Assembly (NCBI RefSeq): GCF_016097555.1
Contig: NC_054713.1
Span: 16,270,735-16,334,734 of the forward strand
Direction: 5' to 3'
Length of the DNA stretch: 64,000 nucleotides
Source: Gigantopelta aegis
Lineage: Eukaryota; Mollusca; Gastropoda; Neomphalida; Peltospiridae
Shown: one piece after another, positions 32,672 through 44,860 of the stretch
Numbering within the stretch: position 1 is the first letter of the stretch
How the letters are laid out: every line of letters begins with the position of its first letter
Program-made: the position numbers and the translations under genes
Notes under the pieces: generated by a model
What the model saw: the letters and a program-made list of their open reading frames with translations, nothing else
The model's database searches: none
Told to the model about the DNA's origin: nothing

Positions 32672-33766
32672 ATGAGTGAAGAAGGTGATGTGGAGAGGGG
32701 AGAGTTGAAGAAAGTGATTTACAGAAAAGAATATACGGTGGTGGTACATGTTGGAGACAATAGAAAGGTGGCGGCCGGTGAGTTGATTGAGTTTTTGACT
32801 GAACAAGTTGGTGATGTGATACATGCATGTGTGCCGAAGGGGCCTGATAGATATGAAGTAACTGTTGATGACGTTGTGCAGGCAATGATGATTTCTGAAA
32901 GTGAATCGTTAGAATTAAATGGCTTTAGGATGAAAGCAAGATTGTTACATTCAGAGAGTGTTGTGGTGTCGTTCTTGCATTTACCAGCGTACATTACTGA
33001 TGAAGATATTGAAAACAGGTTGAAGTCTATGAAGATAGAGCTCATTACTCCTATTTATAGACGTTTCTACAAGGGAACAAACATCGCGGATGGAACAAGG
33101 TATGTTCGAGTAAAATTTCCACCAGAAATCAAAAGTTTGCCTTATTCTATGAAATGTAAGACAGTTGAAGGTGTTGAATTTTTCCGAGTTCTGCATGACA
33201 ACCAACTTAAGGTGTGTTACAACTGTATGTCAGACAGTCATGTCGTTCGATATTGCCCTAACATTGTTTGCCATTTTTGTAAGGAAAAGGGACATTATGT
33301 TAAAGACTGTGATACAACCTTTCTGTACGAAAGATGTGGGAATAAGGAGGAAGAGTGCGTGTGCGGTGTACATGATGATGATAATGAATATATTGATGAT
33401 GATGATAGTGATGATATGAATGTTGAGTCGCAGGAGAGCCAGGTTACAGTCACGGAACAGCAGGCAAGTCATGTCGAGGAGAAAAGTTCTCACAACAAGA
33501 TTACACCTGTCACGAACAAAGACAAGCTACAGAAAAGGCCAAGTGTGGTGGCGACTGGAAATGTTGAGTGTACGGGAGGAAAATCAGCTGAGAATAGTGT
33601 TAAGAAGGAAGCGGACACCATGGAAACAACAATTGACAACACGCAACAGAGGAGGGCTTCGCGTCGGTCGCGCTTAGTTAAACGCCGGCTGATGACTCAA
33701 TTTGGAGTGTGGTCACGACGAGAAAACAAAAGAGACAAGCTGCGATTGCTAAAAGTGTGGCGATAG
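32672..33766 (+). pseudogene. LINE D ORF1, C-terminus frameshifted
   Basis: 364 residues from MSEEGDVERGELKK. The conserved domain and zinc knuckles match C (CYNCMSDSHVVRYC, CHFCKEKGHYVKDC), though the third cluster has CDTTFLYERCG where C has CDKTFLCDRCG, losing a Cys. Near 33685 the frame shifts, and the C-terminal basic tail is replaced by unrelated residues. Confidence 0.85.
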
Positions 33767-33836
33767 TGTAAATAAGCGAAGAATGAATGAGAGTGAGAAT
33801 GTTGGTAAGCTTTAAAATGTTTGAAATGATTGTACT

Positions 33837-36800
33837 ATGAATTTCTTTTTATTTACAATGTTGTTATTGTCTTTAAATGTTAATGGTTTGAGGGATATTG
33901 ATAAGTTGAATTCAGTGTTTGCAACTATTAAAAGTAGACATGCTAATATTATTTTTCTTCAAGAAACATTTTGAGATGATAATTTTATTGAGAGATATAA
34001 GCATTTATGGGATGGAAAAATATTTTATAATAATTGTCCATATAAAAATAGAAGAGGTGTGGCTATATTGATATCTAAAGAATGTCAATATGAATTTACT
34101 TTTAATAGTTCTGACACTGAAGGCAGAATTTTAAAAATTAATGCAAACATTGATAATGATATATATAGTTTTATTAATGTGTATGCGCCAAATAATATTC
34201 ATGAAAAAGTTCTTTTTTTCAAAGAATTAAGTAACTTTATAGATTTAAAAAATAATATAATGGCTGGAGATTTTAATGATATATTTGATCCTTCTTTAGA
34301 TCTTGGAATTAATACTACTACTTTTAATTTGAAAAGTAGTACTGTATTACAGTCTGTTCTTGATAAGTTTAACCTGATAGATATTTGGCGTTATAGAAAT
34401 CCTGACAAGAGAGAGTTTAGTCGGACACAAATTGTTCAAAGTGTCCTAAAACAGTCTAGGATAGATTTCTTTTTACTCTCTAGAAATATTTTACATTTTG
34501 TTGTTAATTCATTCATATGTTATACCACCTTTAGTGATCATAATTTTGTGTCTCTCAAGTTGAATTTTTCTCGTGTGGAGAGGGGTCAAGGTATCTGGAT
34601 ATTTAATAATGAGTTACTGAATGATGAACTTTTTTGTAATGCGATTTCTAATGTTATAGATAATGCTTGTGACTGTCCTTTATTTCAGACAGAACCTCTT
34701 GTATGGTGGGATAATTTAAAATTTAAAATGAAAAAAATTGCAACATATTTTGCTATTAATAAACGTAAATTAGAAACTGAAAAATATTATTTTATTCAAA
34801 ATGCTTTAAAACGGGAATATTCTAAATTAGCTTTAAATAAACAGCATGATTTAACATATTTACAAATTTTACAAGAAAAATTAAAGTTAATGGAACAATC
34901 TAAATGGAATGGTGCTATTTTAAGATCAAAAGTGCAATGGAATTTTGAGTCTGATAAAAATACAACGTTTTTTCTCAATTTAGAAAAATCAAAACAAGAA
35001 TCAAATTCAGTTAAAGAACGTAATACAATTCATGGATTATCTAGGAAAACAGAAGATATACTTGCATGTGCACATAACTTTTATTCTAAATTATATACCA
35101 AAGAAGATATAGATGTAGCTAAAGAAGAAGAAGTCTTAAATTTAATTTCGAATAGAATAACAGAATTTGAAAGTGAAACTTGTGATAATGATATATCGAT
35201 TGAAGAATTAACAAAAGCATTGAAAGGTATGAATAGGAATAAATCACCAGGTATGGATGGTCTTACTGTTGAGTTTTATCTTAAATTTTGGGAGAAATTA
35301 AAAAAAAAAAAAAAAAAATCATAAAGTTGTTATGTCAATCCAAAATGAAGAATATTTATCATGTAGTATGAAAAAAGGAATTATCAGTTTTTTTTATAAA
35401 CAAAAGTGGGATAAAACAAATCTTAAAAACTTTAGGCCGATAAGTCTTTTAAATGTTGATTATAAAATTATATCCAAAGTTCTCGCAAATCGTTTAAAAT
35501 TAGTTTTGTCATTTATTATTTCTCCTGAACAAACGTGTTGTGTTCCGGGTAGGGATATAGTTGATAATATTATGTCAGTCCGTGATGTTATTGATTTTGT
35601 AGATATGAATAACCTGGAAAGTTTTTTGATTAAAATAGATCAAGAAAAGGCGTTTGATAGGGTATCGCATAGTTTTATAGTCAGAGTTTTGAATAAATTT
35701 AATTTTGGTAATAAATTTATTTCTTGGATTAAAATACTATATAATGATATTAAAAGTAGTGTTAAAATTAATGGTCATTTAACGCCTTTCTTTTCTGTTA
35801 CTAGAGGTGTTAGACAGGGATGTCCAATTTCGATGATGCTGATAAAATGTTCGATAAAATTGAATAATGAATTTAATTCATTATTATTTCAACATGCTGA
35901 TGAACTACTATCACTGTACAAGATGCTCAGTCTGTAGATTTTCGCACTGTCATTTATTTTTGTATTGCTACGGGTGCAAAGGTAAATATTGAAAAATCAG
36001 AAGTACTTTGTCTTGGTAAAGCCGCGGAGAAAGATTTGTCATTTAACATTCCTGTTGCTGTTAATAAAGATTGTGTCCAAATTCTTGGCATTTATTTAGG
36101 TCCAAATAAAGCATTATGCGAAAGATTAAATTGGAAAATAAAAATTGAAAAATTTAATTCATTGATTAACATGTGGAATTGTAAATGGTAAATGGTAAAG
36201 CGACAGTGTGGAATACCTTATTAACTTCTAGATTATGGTATATAATTAGTGCAATTCATGTTCCCAGGTGGGTTGAACAAGAAATTCAGAAGTTGTTTTG
36301 TAAATTTATGTGGTATGATAGAATACCATTAATAAAATATTCGACTATTATTGGGAGTAAAAGTTCAGGTGGGCTTAATATTCAAGATATCTCTTTAATG
36401 AAAATTGCTTTTCGTATTAAATTATTAAAGAAATATTTTAATAATGATTTCAGTTATATTTGGAAACATACAATGTCTGAATTTCTTGGTAAATACATGA
36501 ATATGAACTTGTCTTTTAATATTTTTAATATAGTTTTTGATGAACCTGCTTTGGCTAACATTAACCCTTTTTATGCTGAGGTTTTGTTGGCATGGGACAA
36601 CATTTCAAAGCGTGAACGCATTTTCCCCTTAGATTTAGATCAAATATTATATCAGCCAATATTTCATAATCCATTTATTAATTACAAAAATAAATTATTA
36701 TGTTTTAATTCTTTTATTAAAAGTGGTATTATAACGGGGGCTGATATTGCATATGAAGTTATACCGGGATTTTTACCGGTATCTGCAATTGTCGAAATTA

Positions 36801-37360
36801 TTAAAGAAAAATATCCTGATATGTTGGCAGCAGAAATTTCTACTGCTTATTATGTAATTCTGAACTCGCTTCCTGGTGAATGGAAACGACTTATTTTAAA
36901 TAATATAAAAAATTCGTCACAAGTTAAAGATTTGTTCTTGATTGATAATAATGAAACAATAAATGTAAGTAAATTTAATTTTAAATTAATATATTCCTTA
37001 CTAATTTCACAAAATTTTAAATTACCTTCTTGTTTAGAAAAATGGCATGATTTGGGTTTTGATATAGATTGGAAGCCAGTTTGGAAAATTATACATTACT
37101 GTGATAAGACTTGGATTTTAAAATTGCTCATAACATTATTTTCACATACTCTAAATTATTTAAATATGGCAAGGTATCATCAAGCCAATGTCCTGTTTGT
37201 TTTAAAGAAGAAGAAAATATGTGTCATTTATTTTTGTATTGTGATGAACTTTATGACTTAATTTCTATTTTTCATGAATTATGTATTTATATGTTTAAGG
37301 ATACTGGTTTTTCTTTAGAAATATTTTTAAAAAAAGTTGCTTTTCGGGTGTTATTTTAAA
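33837..37360 (+). pseudogene. LINE D ORF2: endonuclease, reverse transcriptase, C-terminal CCHC
   Basis: ATG at 33837 (MNFFLFTMLLLSLNVNGLRD). Endonuclease motifs NVYAPNN, MAGDFNDIF, QSRIDFFLLS, TTFSDHNFVS. The reverse transcriptase holds [45 protein letters not shown] (motif A), TRGVRQGCPIS (motif B) and LLFQHADE (motif C, catalytic box HADD in relatives). The C-terminus has CPVCFKEEENMCHLFLYC, a CX2CX7HX4C motif. A TGA replaces the Trp of ETFW at 33972, a long A run (35300-35319) shifts the frame, the second Asp of HADD is altered, and the frame changes again to 36185. About 1,170 codons if aligned to relatives. Confidence 0.88.
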
Positions 37361-38317
37361 ATACAAACCTGCTCAAATGAATTCATCAATGCTTTGCTCT
37401 CAATATACAGAATATCAGTTTTCAAGAGACGTTTAATAGCGGAATCAAGGGGGGTAAATGTTAATATTGTTAAGTTTTTTAAGCATTATATGAGACAGTA
37501 CTTCTTAATACTAGTGAAGAAAGTTGTGTATAAGAAAGAATGCACGGTAGTAGTTGATGAGGGTGATAACAAGAACATGGCGGCCAGTGAACTGATCGAG
37601 TTTCTTGCGGAGCATGTGGATGATGTGATCCACGCATGTGTACCCAAGGGGGCTGACAGGCACGAAGTGACAGTGGACGATGTAGTGCAGGCGAGGATTA
37701 TTGCAGATCAGGATTCTATGGAATTAAATGGGATGAGAATGAAGGCAAGATTATTGCATTCGGAAAGTGTGGTTGTTTCTTTTCTACACTTGCCAGCATA
37801 CTTGCCTGATGAGGTGACCGAGGGACGTTTAAAGTCGATGAACATACAACTGATTTCTCCTATCTACAGGCAGTTTTACAAGGGATCACGTGTTGCAGAT
37901 GGGACAAGATACGTACGCGTATATACGTTTCCTCGTGACATTAAGAGCTTACCTTAGTCCATGAAGTTCAGTACTGACAGCCACGTGATTAGAGACTGCC
38001 TGAATATCACTTGTCGTGTGTAAAGAAAAGAGCCATATTGCCAAAAATTGTGACAAAACCTTTTTGTGTCACAAATGTGGAAGTAAAGAAGAAGAGTGTG
38101 TTTGCAGTTTGGGTGGATGTGAAAATGATTATGTAGATGACAGTGAAAGTGAGAGTAATGCAGGAAGAGACACTGGAGAGCGAAGTAAATCAACGCAAGC
38201 TAAACAAGGTGGAAATAACAAGGATTACAATGCTGTAAAACAGTGTTCGAGCAATGTAGAAATGCATGAAAAACCTATTGTTCAGGCAAAAGAAAAGGTC
38301 GTTGGTATAATATCCGC

Positions 38318-38800
38318 CGGCACCCCCCCCCCCCCCCCCCAATAATATTTGTTAGAATTAGTGTAAGTTTAGGGTTAGGGTTAGGGTTAGTTATATACAA
38401 TACCTTTTTAAACATTTTGTTCTATAAAAGCAACATAATATTTATATTTCGTAATCCAGTATCACTACGTTTTGCCGTTGAAAAATTAGACATTTTGACT
38501 ATTCTTTGTACAATGTCCTCCAATACGGTGCTTTTATTGGTGCTTTTGGTAGAAATATAGCACAGAAGACACAATGAGGCATTATGGGACTAAAGGTTCG
38601 TTTTATTCCGTAAACACTCGGTTCATTCCGTCAAAATACACGTTATGAAATGTAAAACTATTAAAATGCAGTCTCACTTGTTGATCCACTGCGTGGCCGA
38701 ATGGTTACAGTGCTCGGCTACAGTCCCGATGGTCTGGAGTTCGATTCCAGACCCTAGCACTCGATATCGCTAATTCAATACCCCAAATTGGGAGGTGCTG
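38318..38800. mobile_element. Insert in LINE F ORF1 with TTAGGG repeat and tRNA-like SINE head
   Basis: Starts with a C run (38323-38340), carries (TTAGGG)3 at about 38372-38390, AT-rich filler, and ends with a tRNA-like segment (38690-38765: box A TGGCCGAATGG, box B AGTTCGATTCC). Probably a tRNA-derived retroposon inserted on the minus strand or two separate inserts. Class uncertain. Confidence 0.5.
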
Positions 38801-38861
38801 GCGGAAATCTTTCCTCAATTTGGAATGTGGTGTCAACTAGAAAAAAAAATCCAATTAAGGT

Positions 38862-39080
38862 TCAAGCACGCTGTCCTGGGCACACACCTCAGCTATCTGG
38901 GCTATCTGTCCAGGACGGTTGGTTAGTGGTTAGTGAGAGAGAAGAGGGTGTAGTGGCCTTACACCTACCCATTGAGCCCTTAAGAATTCGCTCTGGGTTG
39001 GAGCTGGTACCGGACTGCGAACCCTGTACCTACCAGCCTGTAGTCCGATTGCTTAACTACTGCTCCACCGAGGCCGGTAA
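38862..39080 (-). mobile_element. tRNA-derived SINE, second family, in LINE F ORF1
   Basis: The best preserved copy of the family also seen at 6555, 25515 and 47650: GGTTCAAGCACGCTGTCCTG, GGTACCGGACTGCGAACCCT, CTCCACCGAGGCCGGT head. It lies just after AATCCAATT of the ORF1 remnant. Confidence 0.8.
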
Positions 39081-39161
39081 GCTGCGCGTGCGAAAGCTGT
39101 GGAAGAGGGTTTGAAAGAAAGAAAGATGAGTGATTGTGAAAGTGTGGATAGGCGTTAACAA

Positions 39162-41965
39162 TGGCTATGTTCATATCCTTTCTTTTCTCTATAATGTTGT
39201 TATTGTATCTTAATGTTAATGGGTTGAGGGATATTGATAAATTAAATTCAGTGTTTGCGACTATTAAAAGTAGACATGCTAATGTTATTTTTCTGCAGAA
39301 AACATTTTGGGATAATAATTTTATTGAGAGATATAAACACTTATGAGATGGGAAGATATTTTATAATAATTGTTCATATAAAAATAGAAGAGGTGTGGCA
39401 ATATTAATTTCTAAAGAATGCCCATATGAAATTACTTTTAATAGTTGCGATTAATTAATGCAAAAATTGATAATGATTAATTTAGTTTTATTAATATATA
39501 TGCGCCAAATAATATTGATGAAAGGGTTAGTTTTTTTCAATTAATTAAATAATTTTGTGAACTATAAAAATACCAAAAAAAGTTGGAGATTTTAATTAAA
39601 TATTTGATCCATCTTTAGATCGTGGTATTAATAATACAACTTTCAGTTTGAAAAGTATAAACTACTTTTTTCCCTTAATTTAGAAACAAACTAAACAGGA
39701 ATCAAATTCAATTAAAAAACTTAATACAATTAAAGGATTGTCAAGGAAAACTGAAGATATAATTGAATGTGCTCATGATTTTTATTCTAAATTATATACC
39801 CAAGATGATATTGACTTAGATAAAGAAGAATATATTTTAAATTTAATAACCAATAACATAGCAGAATGTGAAAGTGAAAATTGTGATAAAGATATTTTGA
39901 TTGAAGAATTAACGAATGCGTTGAAAAATATGAATAAAAATAAATCTCCTGGTATGGATGGTTTAACGGTTGAGTTTTATGTCAAATTCTGGGATATTTT
40001 AAAGCCTTTGTTTCAAAAAGTTGTTATCTCAATTCAAAATGAAGAACATTTATCACGCAGTATGAAAAAAGGAATCATTAATCTTTTTTACAAGAAAAAG
40101 GGAGATAAAACTAATCTTTAAAATTTCAGGCCATAAGTCTTTTAAATGTTGATTACAAAATCCTTTCTAAAGTTCTTTGAAATCGTCTAAAGTCAGTAAT
40201 ATCAAATATTATTTCCCCTGAACAAACATGTTGTGTTCCAGGTAGAGATATAGTTGATAACATTATGTCGGTGTGTGATGTTATTGATTTTGTAGATAAA
40301 AATAACAAAGAGGGTTTTTTAATTCAAATAGATCAAGAGAAAGCGTTTGATAGGGTTTCTCATAGTTTTATAGTTAAAGTTTTGAATAAATTTAACTTTG
40401 GATTAAAGTTCTGTATAATGGTATTAAAAGTAATGTAAACATCAATGGTCATTGAACGCCTTTCTTTCCAGTTACTAGAGGTGTTAGGCAGGGATGTCCA
40501 ATTTCGATGATGCTCAATATAATTGTTGCCAAACTTTTAAATAAGTTATTAAAAAGTCAACAAGATATTAAAAGGATAAAAATAAATAATGCATTTAATT
40601 CTTTATTATTTCAACATGCTGATGATACTAAATCACAGCACAAGATGCTCAGTCTGTTGATGTAGTTTTTCACACTGTCAATTCTTGCTACGGGTGCAAA
40701 AGTTAATATTGAAAAATCGGAAGTACTTTGCATTGGTAAAGCTACGAAAAAAGAGTTCTCAGTTAATATTCTCATTGCTATTAATAAAGATTGTGTTCAA
40801 ATTCTTGGAATGTATTTAGGACCAAATAAAGCTTTGTGCGAAATATTGAATTGGAAAACAAAAATTGAAAAAATGAATTCAGTAATTAACATGTGGAAAC
40901 AAAGAAAACTTACTTTAAATGGTAAAGCGACAGTGTGGAATACCTTATTAACTTCTAGATTGTGGTATATAATTAGAGCAATTCATGTTCCTAGGTGGGT
41001 TGAACAAGAAATTCAGAAGTTGTTTTGTAAATTTATGTGGGATGATAAAATACCATTAATAAAATATTCTACTATTATTGGGAGTAAAAGTTCAGGTGGG
41101 CTTAATATGTCTCAATTTCGTGGTAAATACATGACTATGAACTTATCTTTTAATATATTTAATATGTTTTTTGATGAACCAGCTTTGGCTAACATTAACC
41201 CTTTTTATGCTGACGTTTTGTTAACATGGGACAACATTTCAAAGCGTGAACGCGTTTTCCCCTTAGATTTAGATCAAATATTGTCTCAGCCAATATTTCA
41301 TAATTCATTTATTAATTACAAAAATAAATTATTATGTTTTAATTCTTTTATTGAAAGTGGTATGTATTATAATGGTGGCTAATATTACATGTGCAGTTGT
41401 ACCGGGATTTTTACCGGTATCTGCAATTGTCGAACTTATTAAAGAGAAATATCCTGATATGTTGGCAGGAGAAATTTCTACAGCTTATTATGTAATTCTG
41501 AACTCGCTTCCTGATGAATGGAAACAGCTTATTTTAAAGAATATTAAAAATTCGTCACAAGGTAAAGATTTGTTTTTGATTAATAATAACGAAACCATAA
41601 ATGTAAGTAAATTAAATGTTAAATTAATATATTCTATACTAATTTCCCAAAATTTTAAAGTACCTTCTTGTTTAGAAAAATGGGATGATTTGGGTTTTGT
41701 TATAGATTGGAAGCCAGTTTGGAAAAATATACATTATTGTGATAAGACTTCGGAATTTGTTGACTTGGATTTTAAGATTGCTCATAACATTATTTTCACA
41801 TATTCTAAATTATTTAAATATGGAAAGATATCATCTAGCTAATGTTCTGTTTGTTTTAAAGAAGAAGAAGATAAGTGTCATTTGTGATATAATTGATATT
41901 TTTCATGAATTATGTATTTTTATGTTTAAGGATACTGTTTTTTTCTTTAGAATTATAAAAAAATG
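39162..41965 (+). pseudogene. LINE F ORF2 remnant
   Basis: ATG at 39162 (MAMFISFLFSIMLLLYLNVN). The endonuclease starts normally (LNVNGLRDIDKLNSVFATIK) but has stops and a large deletion near 39650. The reverse transcriptase keeps [42 protein letters not shown] and an intact FQHADDT catalytic box (about 40609). The C-terminal domain is deleted by about 45 codons near 41107 and ends normally. Multiple stops make it inactive. Confidence 0.85.
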
Positions 41966-42498
41966 ATGCTTTTTCGGGTGTTATTTTAAAATACAAAACT
42001 GTTCAAATGAATTCATAAATTCTGTGCTCTCAATATATAGAATATCAGTTTTCAAGAGACGTTTAATAGCGGAATCAAGGGGTGTAGATATTAATATTGT
42101 AAAGTTGTTTAAGCATTATATACGTCAGTACTTCTTAATACTTTTAAATCAATATCGCTTTAAAAATAGATTTCCTGCATTTACTAATAAATATATTAAA
42201 AATAATATATTTCTTGATCTAAATAATGATGAATTGTTTTTTAAATACCCACTTGAAAACTGATATTTATATTTAGTATTTTCCTTAAACATTTGTCATT
42301 ATCTTATAAAATTGATATCCCTCAATTTTCTTCTAATGTTTGCGTGTGTTTGTGTGAATGTGTGTGTGTTTGTGATAAATGTGTGAGTGGTTCTATGTGA
42401 GAGTATGTGAGGGGATATGTGTGAATTTTTATTTTTATTTTTATTTGTACATTTTATGTATATATGCAATATTGAGTTTCACGAATAAAAATATAAAA
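41966..42498 (+). other. LINE F 3' UTR and poly(A)
   Basis: Contains the sequence duplicated at the D end (CAGTTTTCAAGAGACGTTTA), a TG-rich stretch, and GAATAAAAATATAAAAAA. Its reverse complement appears, with errors, at 13240-13690, confirming that C and F share a 3' UTR. Confidence 0.8.
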
Positions 42499-42840
42499 AA
42501 GGCCATCGGTCTACAGGCTGGTAGGTTCTGGGTTCGGATCCCAGTCGAGGCATGGGATTTTTAATCCAGATACCGACTCCAAACCCTGAAAGAGTGTTCC
42601 GCAAGGCTCAATGGGTAGGTGTAAACCACTTGCACCAACCAGTGATCCATAACTGGTTCAACAAAGGCCATGGTTTGTGCTATCCTGCTAAAATAACCCT
42701 TGTTGCCTAATCGTAAAAGAATAGCATATGTGGTGACAGCGGGTTTTCTCTACAATAAAAAACCAGTTTCAGAATGACCATATTTTTGACTTCCAATAGC
42801 CGATAAGATTAAAAAAATCAATGTGCTCTAGTGGCGTCGT
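42499..42840 (+). mobile_element. tRNA-derived SINE (third head type), 3' part, target of LINE F 3' end
   Basis: Starts AAGGCCATCGG immediately after the LINE poly(A), then GGTTCTGGGTTCGGATCCCA (box B), CTCAATGGGTAGGTGTAAAC, body GTGCTATCCTGC, and tail TGGCGTCGTTAATTAAAAC. Box A and the first about 20 nt of the tRNA-like head are missing at the LINE junction. Confidence 0.78.
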
Positions 42841-42879
42841 TAATTAAAACAAACTTTACTTTGTTTCTGTGAGGGGGCG

Positions 42880-43180
42880 GGATTTAGCTCGCCTGAGGTG
42901 CTTGCGTCGCAGGATTGAACCACCTCAGTGAATCCGTTCAACTGATTGGATTTTGTTTCGTTCCAACCAGTGCACCACAACTGGACAAAGGCCGTGGTAT
43001 GTGTTTTCCTATCTGTGGTAAAGTGTATATAAAAAAAATCCCTTGCTGCATTAGGAAAATGTAGAGGGTTTTCTCTGTTGACTACGAGTCAGAATTACCA
43101 AATGTTTGACATCCAATAGCCGAAGATTAATTAATCGATGTGCCCCAGTGGTGTCGTTAAACAAAGCAAACTCTAAAACA
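42880..43180 (+). mobile_element. tRNA-derived SINE, plus
   Basis: GGGATTTAGCTCGCCTGAGG head, CGTCGCAGGATTGAACC box B, GCCGTGGTATGTGTTTTCC body and TGGTGTCGTTAAACAAAGCA tail. One of the most complete copies of the main family. Confidence 0.82.
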
Positions 43181-43199
43181 AACTTTGTTTCTGTGAGTG

Positions 43200-44003
43200 A
43201 TACGTTTAGTGGTATACCTTACAGCACAAGCTTTCCAACATAAGATTGTTCAGACTTTTATCAAAACATGTATGTTGTTAAAAAAAGACATGCACCTTAT
43301 AATAATTTATATAAAAAATAAATAAAATAAAAAAAAAAAACCCATAAAAAAAAACCAAACAGATTTTACATATTTTAAGGCAAATTACAAAACTGAGTCC
43401 TTGAGAACCAATGTTAGCAGACAACATTTTAGGAACAGGAATATAGCAATTATCAGGTCGTGCAATCGTGTTATAAGTTGAGCAAATGAATGGCTATAAT
43501 GGTAAAATTATTTGGTTAAAAAGAGTTTGAATAAATATATAAACAGATATTTAAAAATCATAGAAAAATGTATTAAGAAATGTTCTGTGTTTATTAGTGG
43601 GTACATTTCAACCTTGCCTTCTTTGCTCGTTTTAACGTTACATTTACGAACATTTCTGTGAATATGACATACATTTGTTTACTTCCCCCATGCAAAAGTC
43701 AAATTCGTCAAAACTATTCAAATGTACGTACTGTTGCGCACACAGGACGCAACCACCGAAACAGGGCAACGGTGAACCCTCCATCCCTCCCGCCGTGCGG
43801 GCCGGGTGCAGAGCTAGGCGTACGTGCTATGAACGGACCAGTGGTAGCCCCGCTCCAGTCCGGAGTGCTCCATCGGCAAGCCAGATGTAAATAAGGGCTG
43901 CTCTCGATATGTAACCAGGTCCCCAGGTCCGTCCCCGCCCCAAACCCACCCACCCCGATCCCACCATTAAGTATTATAGTTTAGGTTTGGTGGACTGGAC
44001 GAA
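43200..44003. other. AT-rich region, no gene recognised
   Basis: Mostly simple AT-rich sequence with an A-rich stretch near 43310-43360. 43560-43760 resembles 8530-8750 of U2. 43770-43980 is GC-rich (CGCCGTGCGGGCCGGGTGCA) with three overlapping short frames on both strands; none looks like a known protein. Confidence 0.5.
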
Positions 44004-44222
44004 TTAGTAAATGGCTTTAAAGATTTGGTGTTTGATTTTTTTATTTGGTTCAAGTAACATTTTAGGGGTAATATTAGTGGTAGGGTTGGCTTCAAGTAAA
44101 GGTGCTAACATTAGTTTTCTTTGGTTGGCGTGTAGCGTGCAGTCCAGGAGATAGTGTTTCATATCCTCTAGGATGCCACACTTGCAGTTGTTTGAAGTTT
44201 TATTGATTATTGATGCTACCAT
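44004..44222 (-). pseudogene. LINE ORF2 C-terminal fragment (other family)
   Basis: The minus-strand frame has NNCKCGILEDMKHYLLDC, the CXCX6HX4C arrangement found at the ends of several LINE reverse transcriptases, followed by NQRKLML. The 3' end of an unrelated decayed LINE. Only about 72 residues remain. Confidence 0.6.
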
Positions 44223-44640
44223 AGAAACGCTCGACGTTAATGGTAATGATAATAACTAGTTTAACGTGCCCATATACCACTAGGGTTTCGAACACGCCCA
44301 TCCCGAGTCCGACCTCCGATAAGATCGGTGGCCTGACTCGGGATGGAGGGGGGGGGGGGGGGGAGGGGGGTAAAAATGGGCATAATTTCGAAAATAGCAA
44401 TTAGTAAAAAAGTTAATAGAATAAATAAAAAAAATAAAAAGGTTACAAGCCAAAAATAAAAAGAATTGACTGCTCGGCCGGATATTTATATAATTTGGAG
44501 CATTTTAGAAGGACAGTCCAAAATTAAATAAGAGAAAGAAGAGAGGATAGGACTATTTAATAATATTTTTAAAAGAAGGAATTAAGACATACAATTTTGA
44601 ACGCAGATCTAAAAGTTTAAAGTCCGATCGATATGTCCAC
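44223..44640. repeat. Repeat fragment with poly(G) tract
   Basis: Contains AACACGCCCATCCCGAGTCC and CGGTGGCCTGACTCGGGATG (imperfect inverted pair GACTCGGGATG / CATCCCGAGTC) next to a G run at 44348-44363. Then AT-rich sequence with no gene. Confidence 0.5.
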
Positions 44641-44830
44641 GCGAGTTGGGTGCATGACGTCTGTAATCCATATCGAGAAGGTTTTATAACTTAATTTTGG
44701 TTTGTTGCATTTTACAGCTAGAAACTGGAGAACAAATAATTGAACAAGACTCGGTGACGTGTCGGTAAAACTGGTGGATTGTGGGTTCCTACCAAACCAA
44801 AACATGTCTGTTGTCGACAGTCGTCTTTGT
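44640..44830. repeat. Diverged unit spacer before tRNA a, U5
   Basis: Resembles 2100-2450 (GCATGACGTCTGTAAT, AACTGGAGAACAAATAA, GTAAAACTGGTGG) with more substitutions and a deletion. Marks the start of unit U5; the AAG tRNA that should precede it is gone. Confidence 0.65.
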
Positions 44831-44860
44831 GGTAGCGTGGCCGAGTGGCCTAAGGCGCTG
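44831..44860 (+). pseudogene. 5' fragment of split tRNA-Leu, U5 gene a
   Basis: GGTAGCG... to AAGGCGCTG, 30 nt, one change (GTGGCCTAAGG for GTGGTCTAAGG). Cut at the same base as 2480 by LINE E. Confidence 0.92.

Larger units (their letters stand above)
32548..37517 (+). mobile_element. LINE D: nearly complete LINE in tRNA-Leu
   Basis: Starts ACTTCCGGTTTGGG. ORF1 at 32672-33766 and ORF2 from 33837 to about 37360, then about 150 bp of 3' UTR before it abruptly becomes the ORF1 of LINE F at about 37515. Highly similar to C over its whole length. Defects: a frameshift near the ORF1 end, a stop in the endonuclease, and frame changes near 35310 and after 35930. The 3' terminal UTR and poly(A) are missing. 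Confidence 0.88.
37518..39150 (+). pseudogene. LINE F ORF1, interrupted remnant
   Basis: The N-terminal domain (HACVPKGADRHEVTVDDVVQ) is followed by a stop near 37955 and loss of about 24 codons including the first knuckle. The second and third knuckles survive in part (HIAKNCDKTFLCHKCGSKEE). A poly(C)-headed insert occupies about 38318-38800, then ORF1 resumes (SSIWNVVSTRKK), and a SINE interrupts again at 38862-39080. Confidence 0.78.
37518..42498 (+). mobile_element. LINE F: 5'-broken LINE fused to D
   Basis: Begins inside ORF1 (VKKVVYKKECTVVV) at an AGTGAAGAAAGT match with D, continues to a poly(A) end at 42498. It is more decayed than D: ORF1 has an early stop at about 37955, a deletion and two foreign insertions; ORF2 lacks much of the endonuclease and has several stops. 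Its C-terminal domain and complete 3' UTR (TG-rich stretch, GAATAAAAATAT, poly(A)) are the best 3' end in the window. Confidence 0.83.

Noticed and set aside
38370-38392. (TTAGGG)3, possible telomeric sequence
   Set aside because: Only about three units, internal to an insert in LINE F, with long normal sequence on both sides. Not evidence of a chromosome end.
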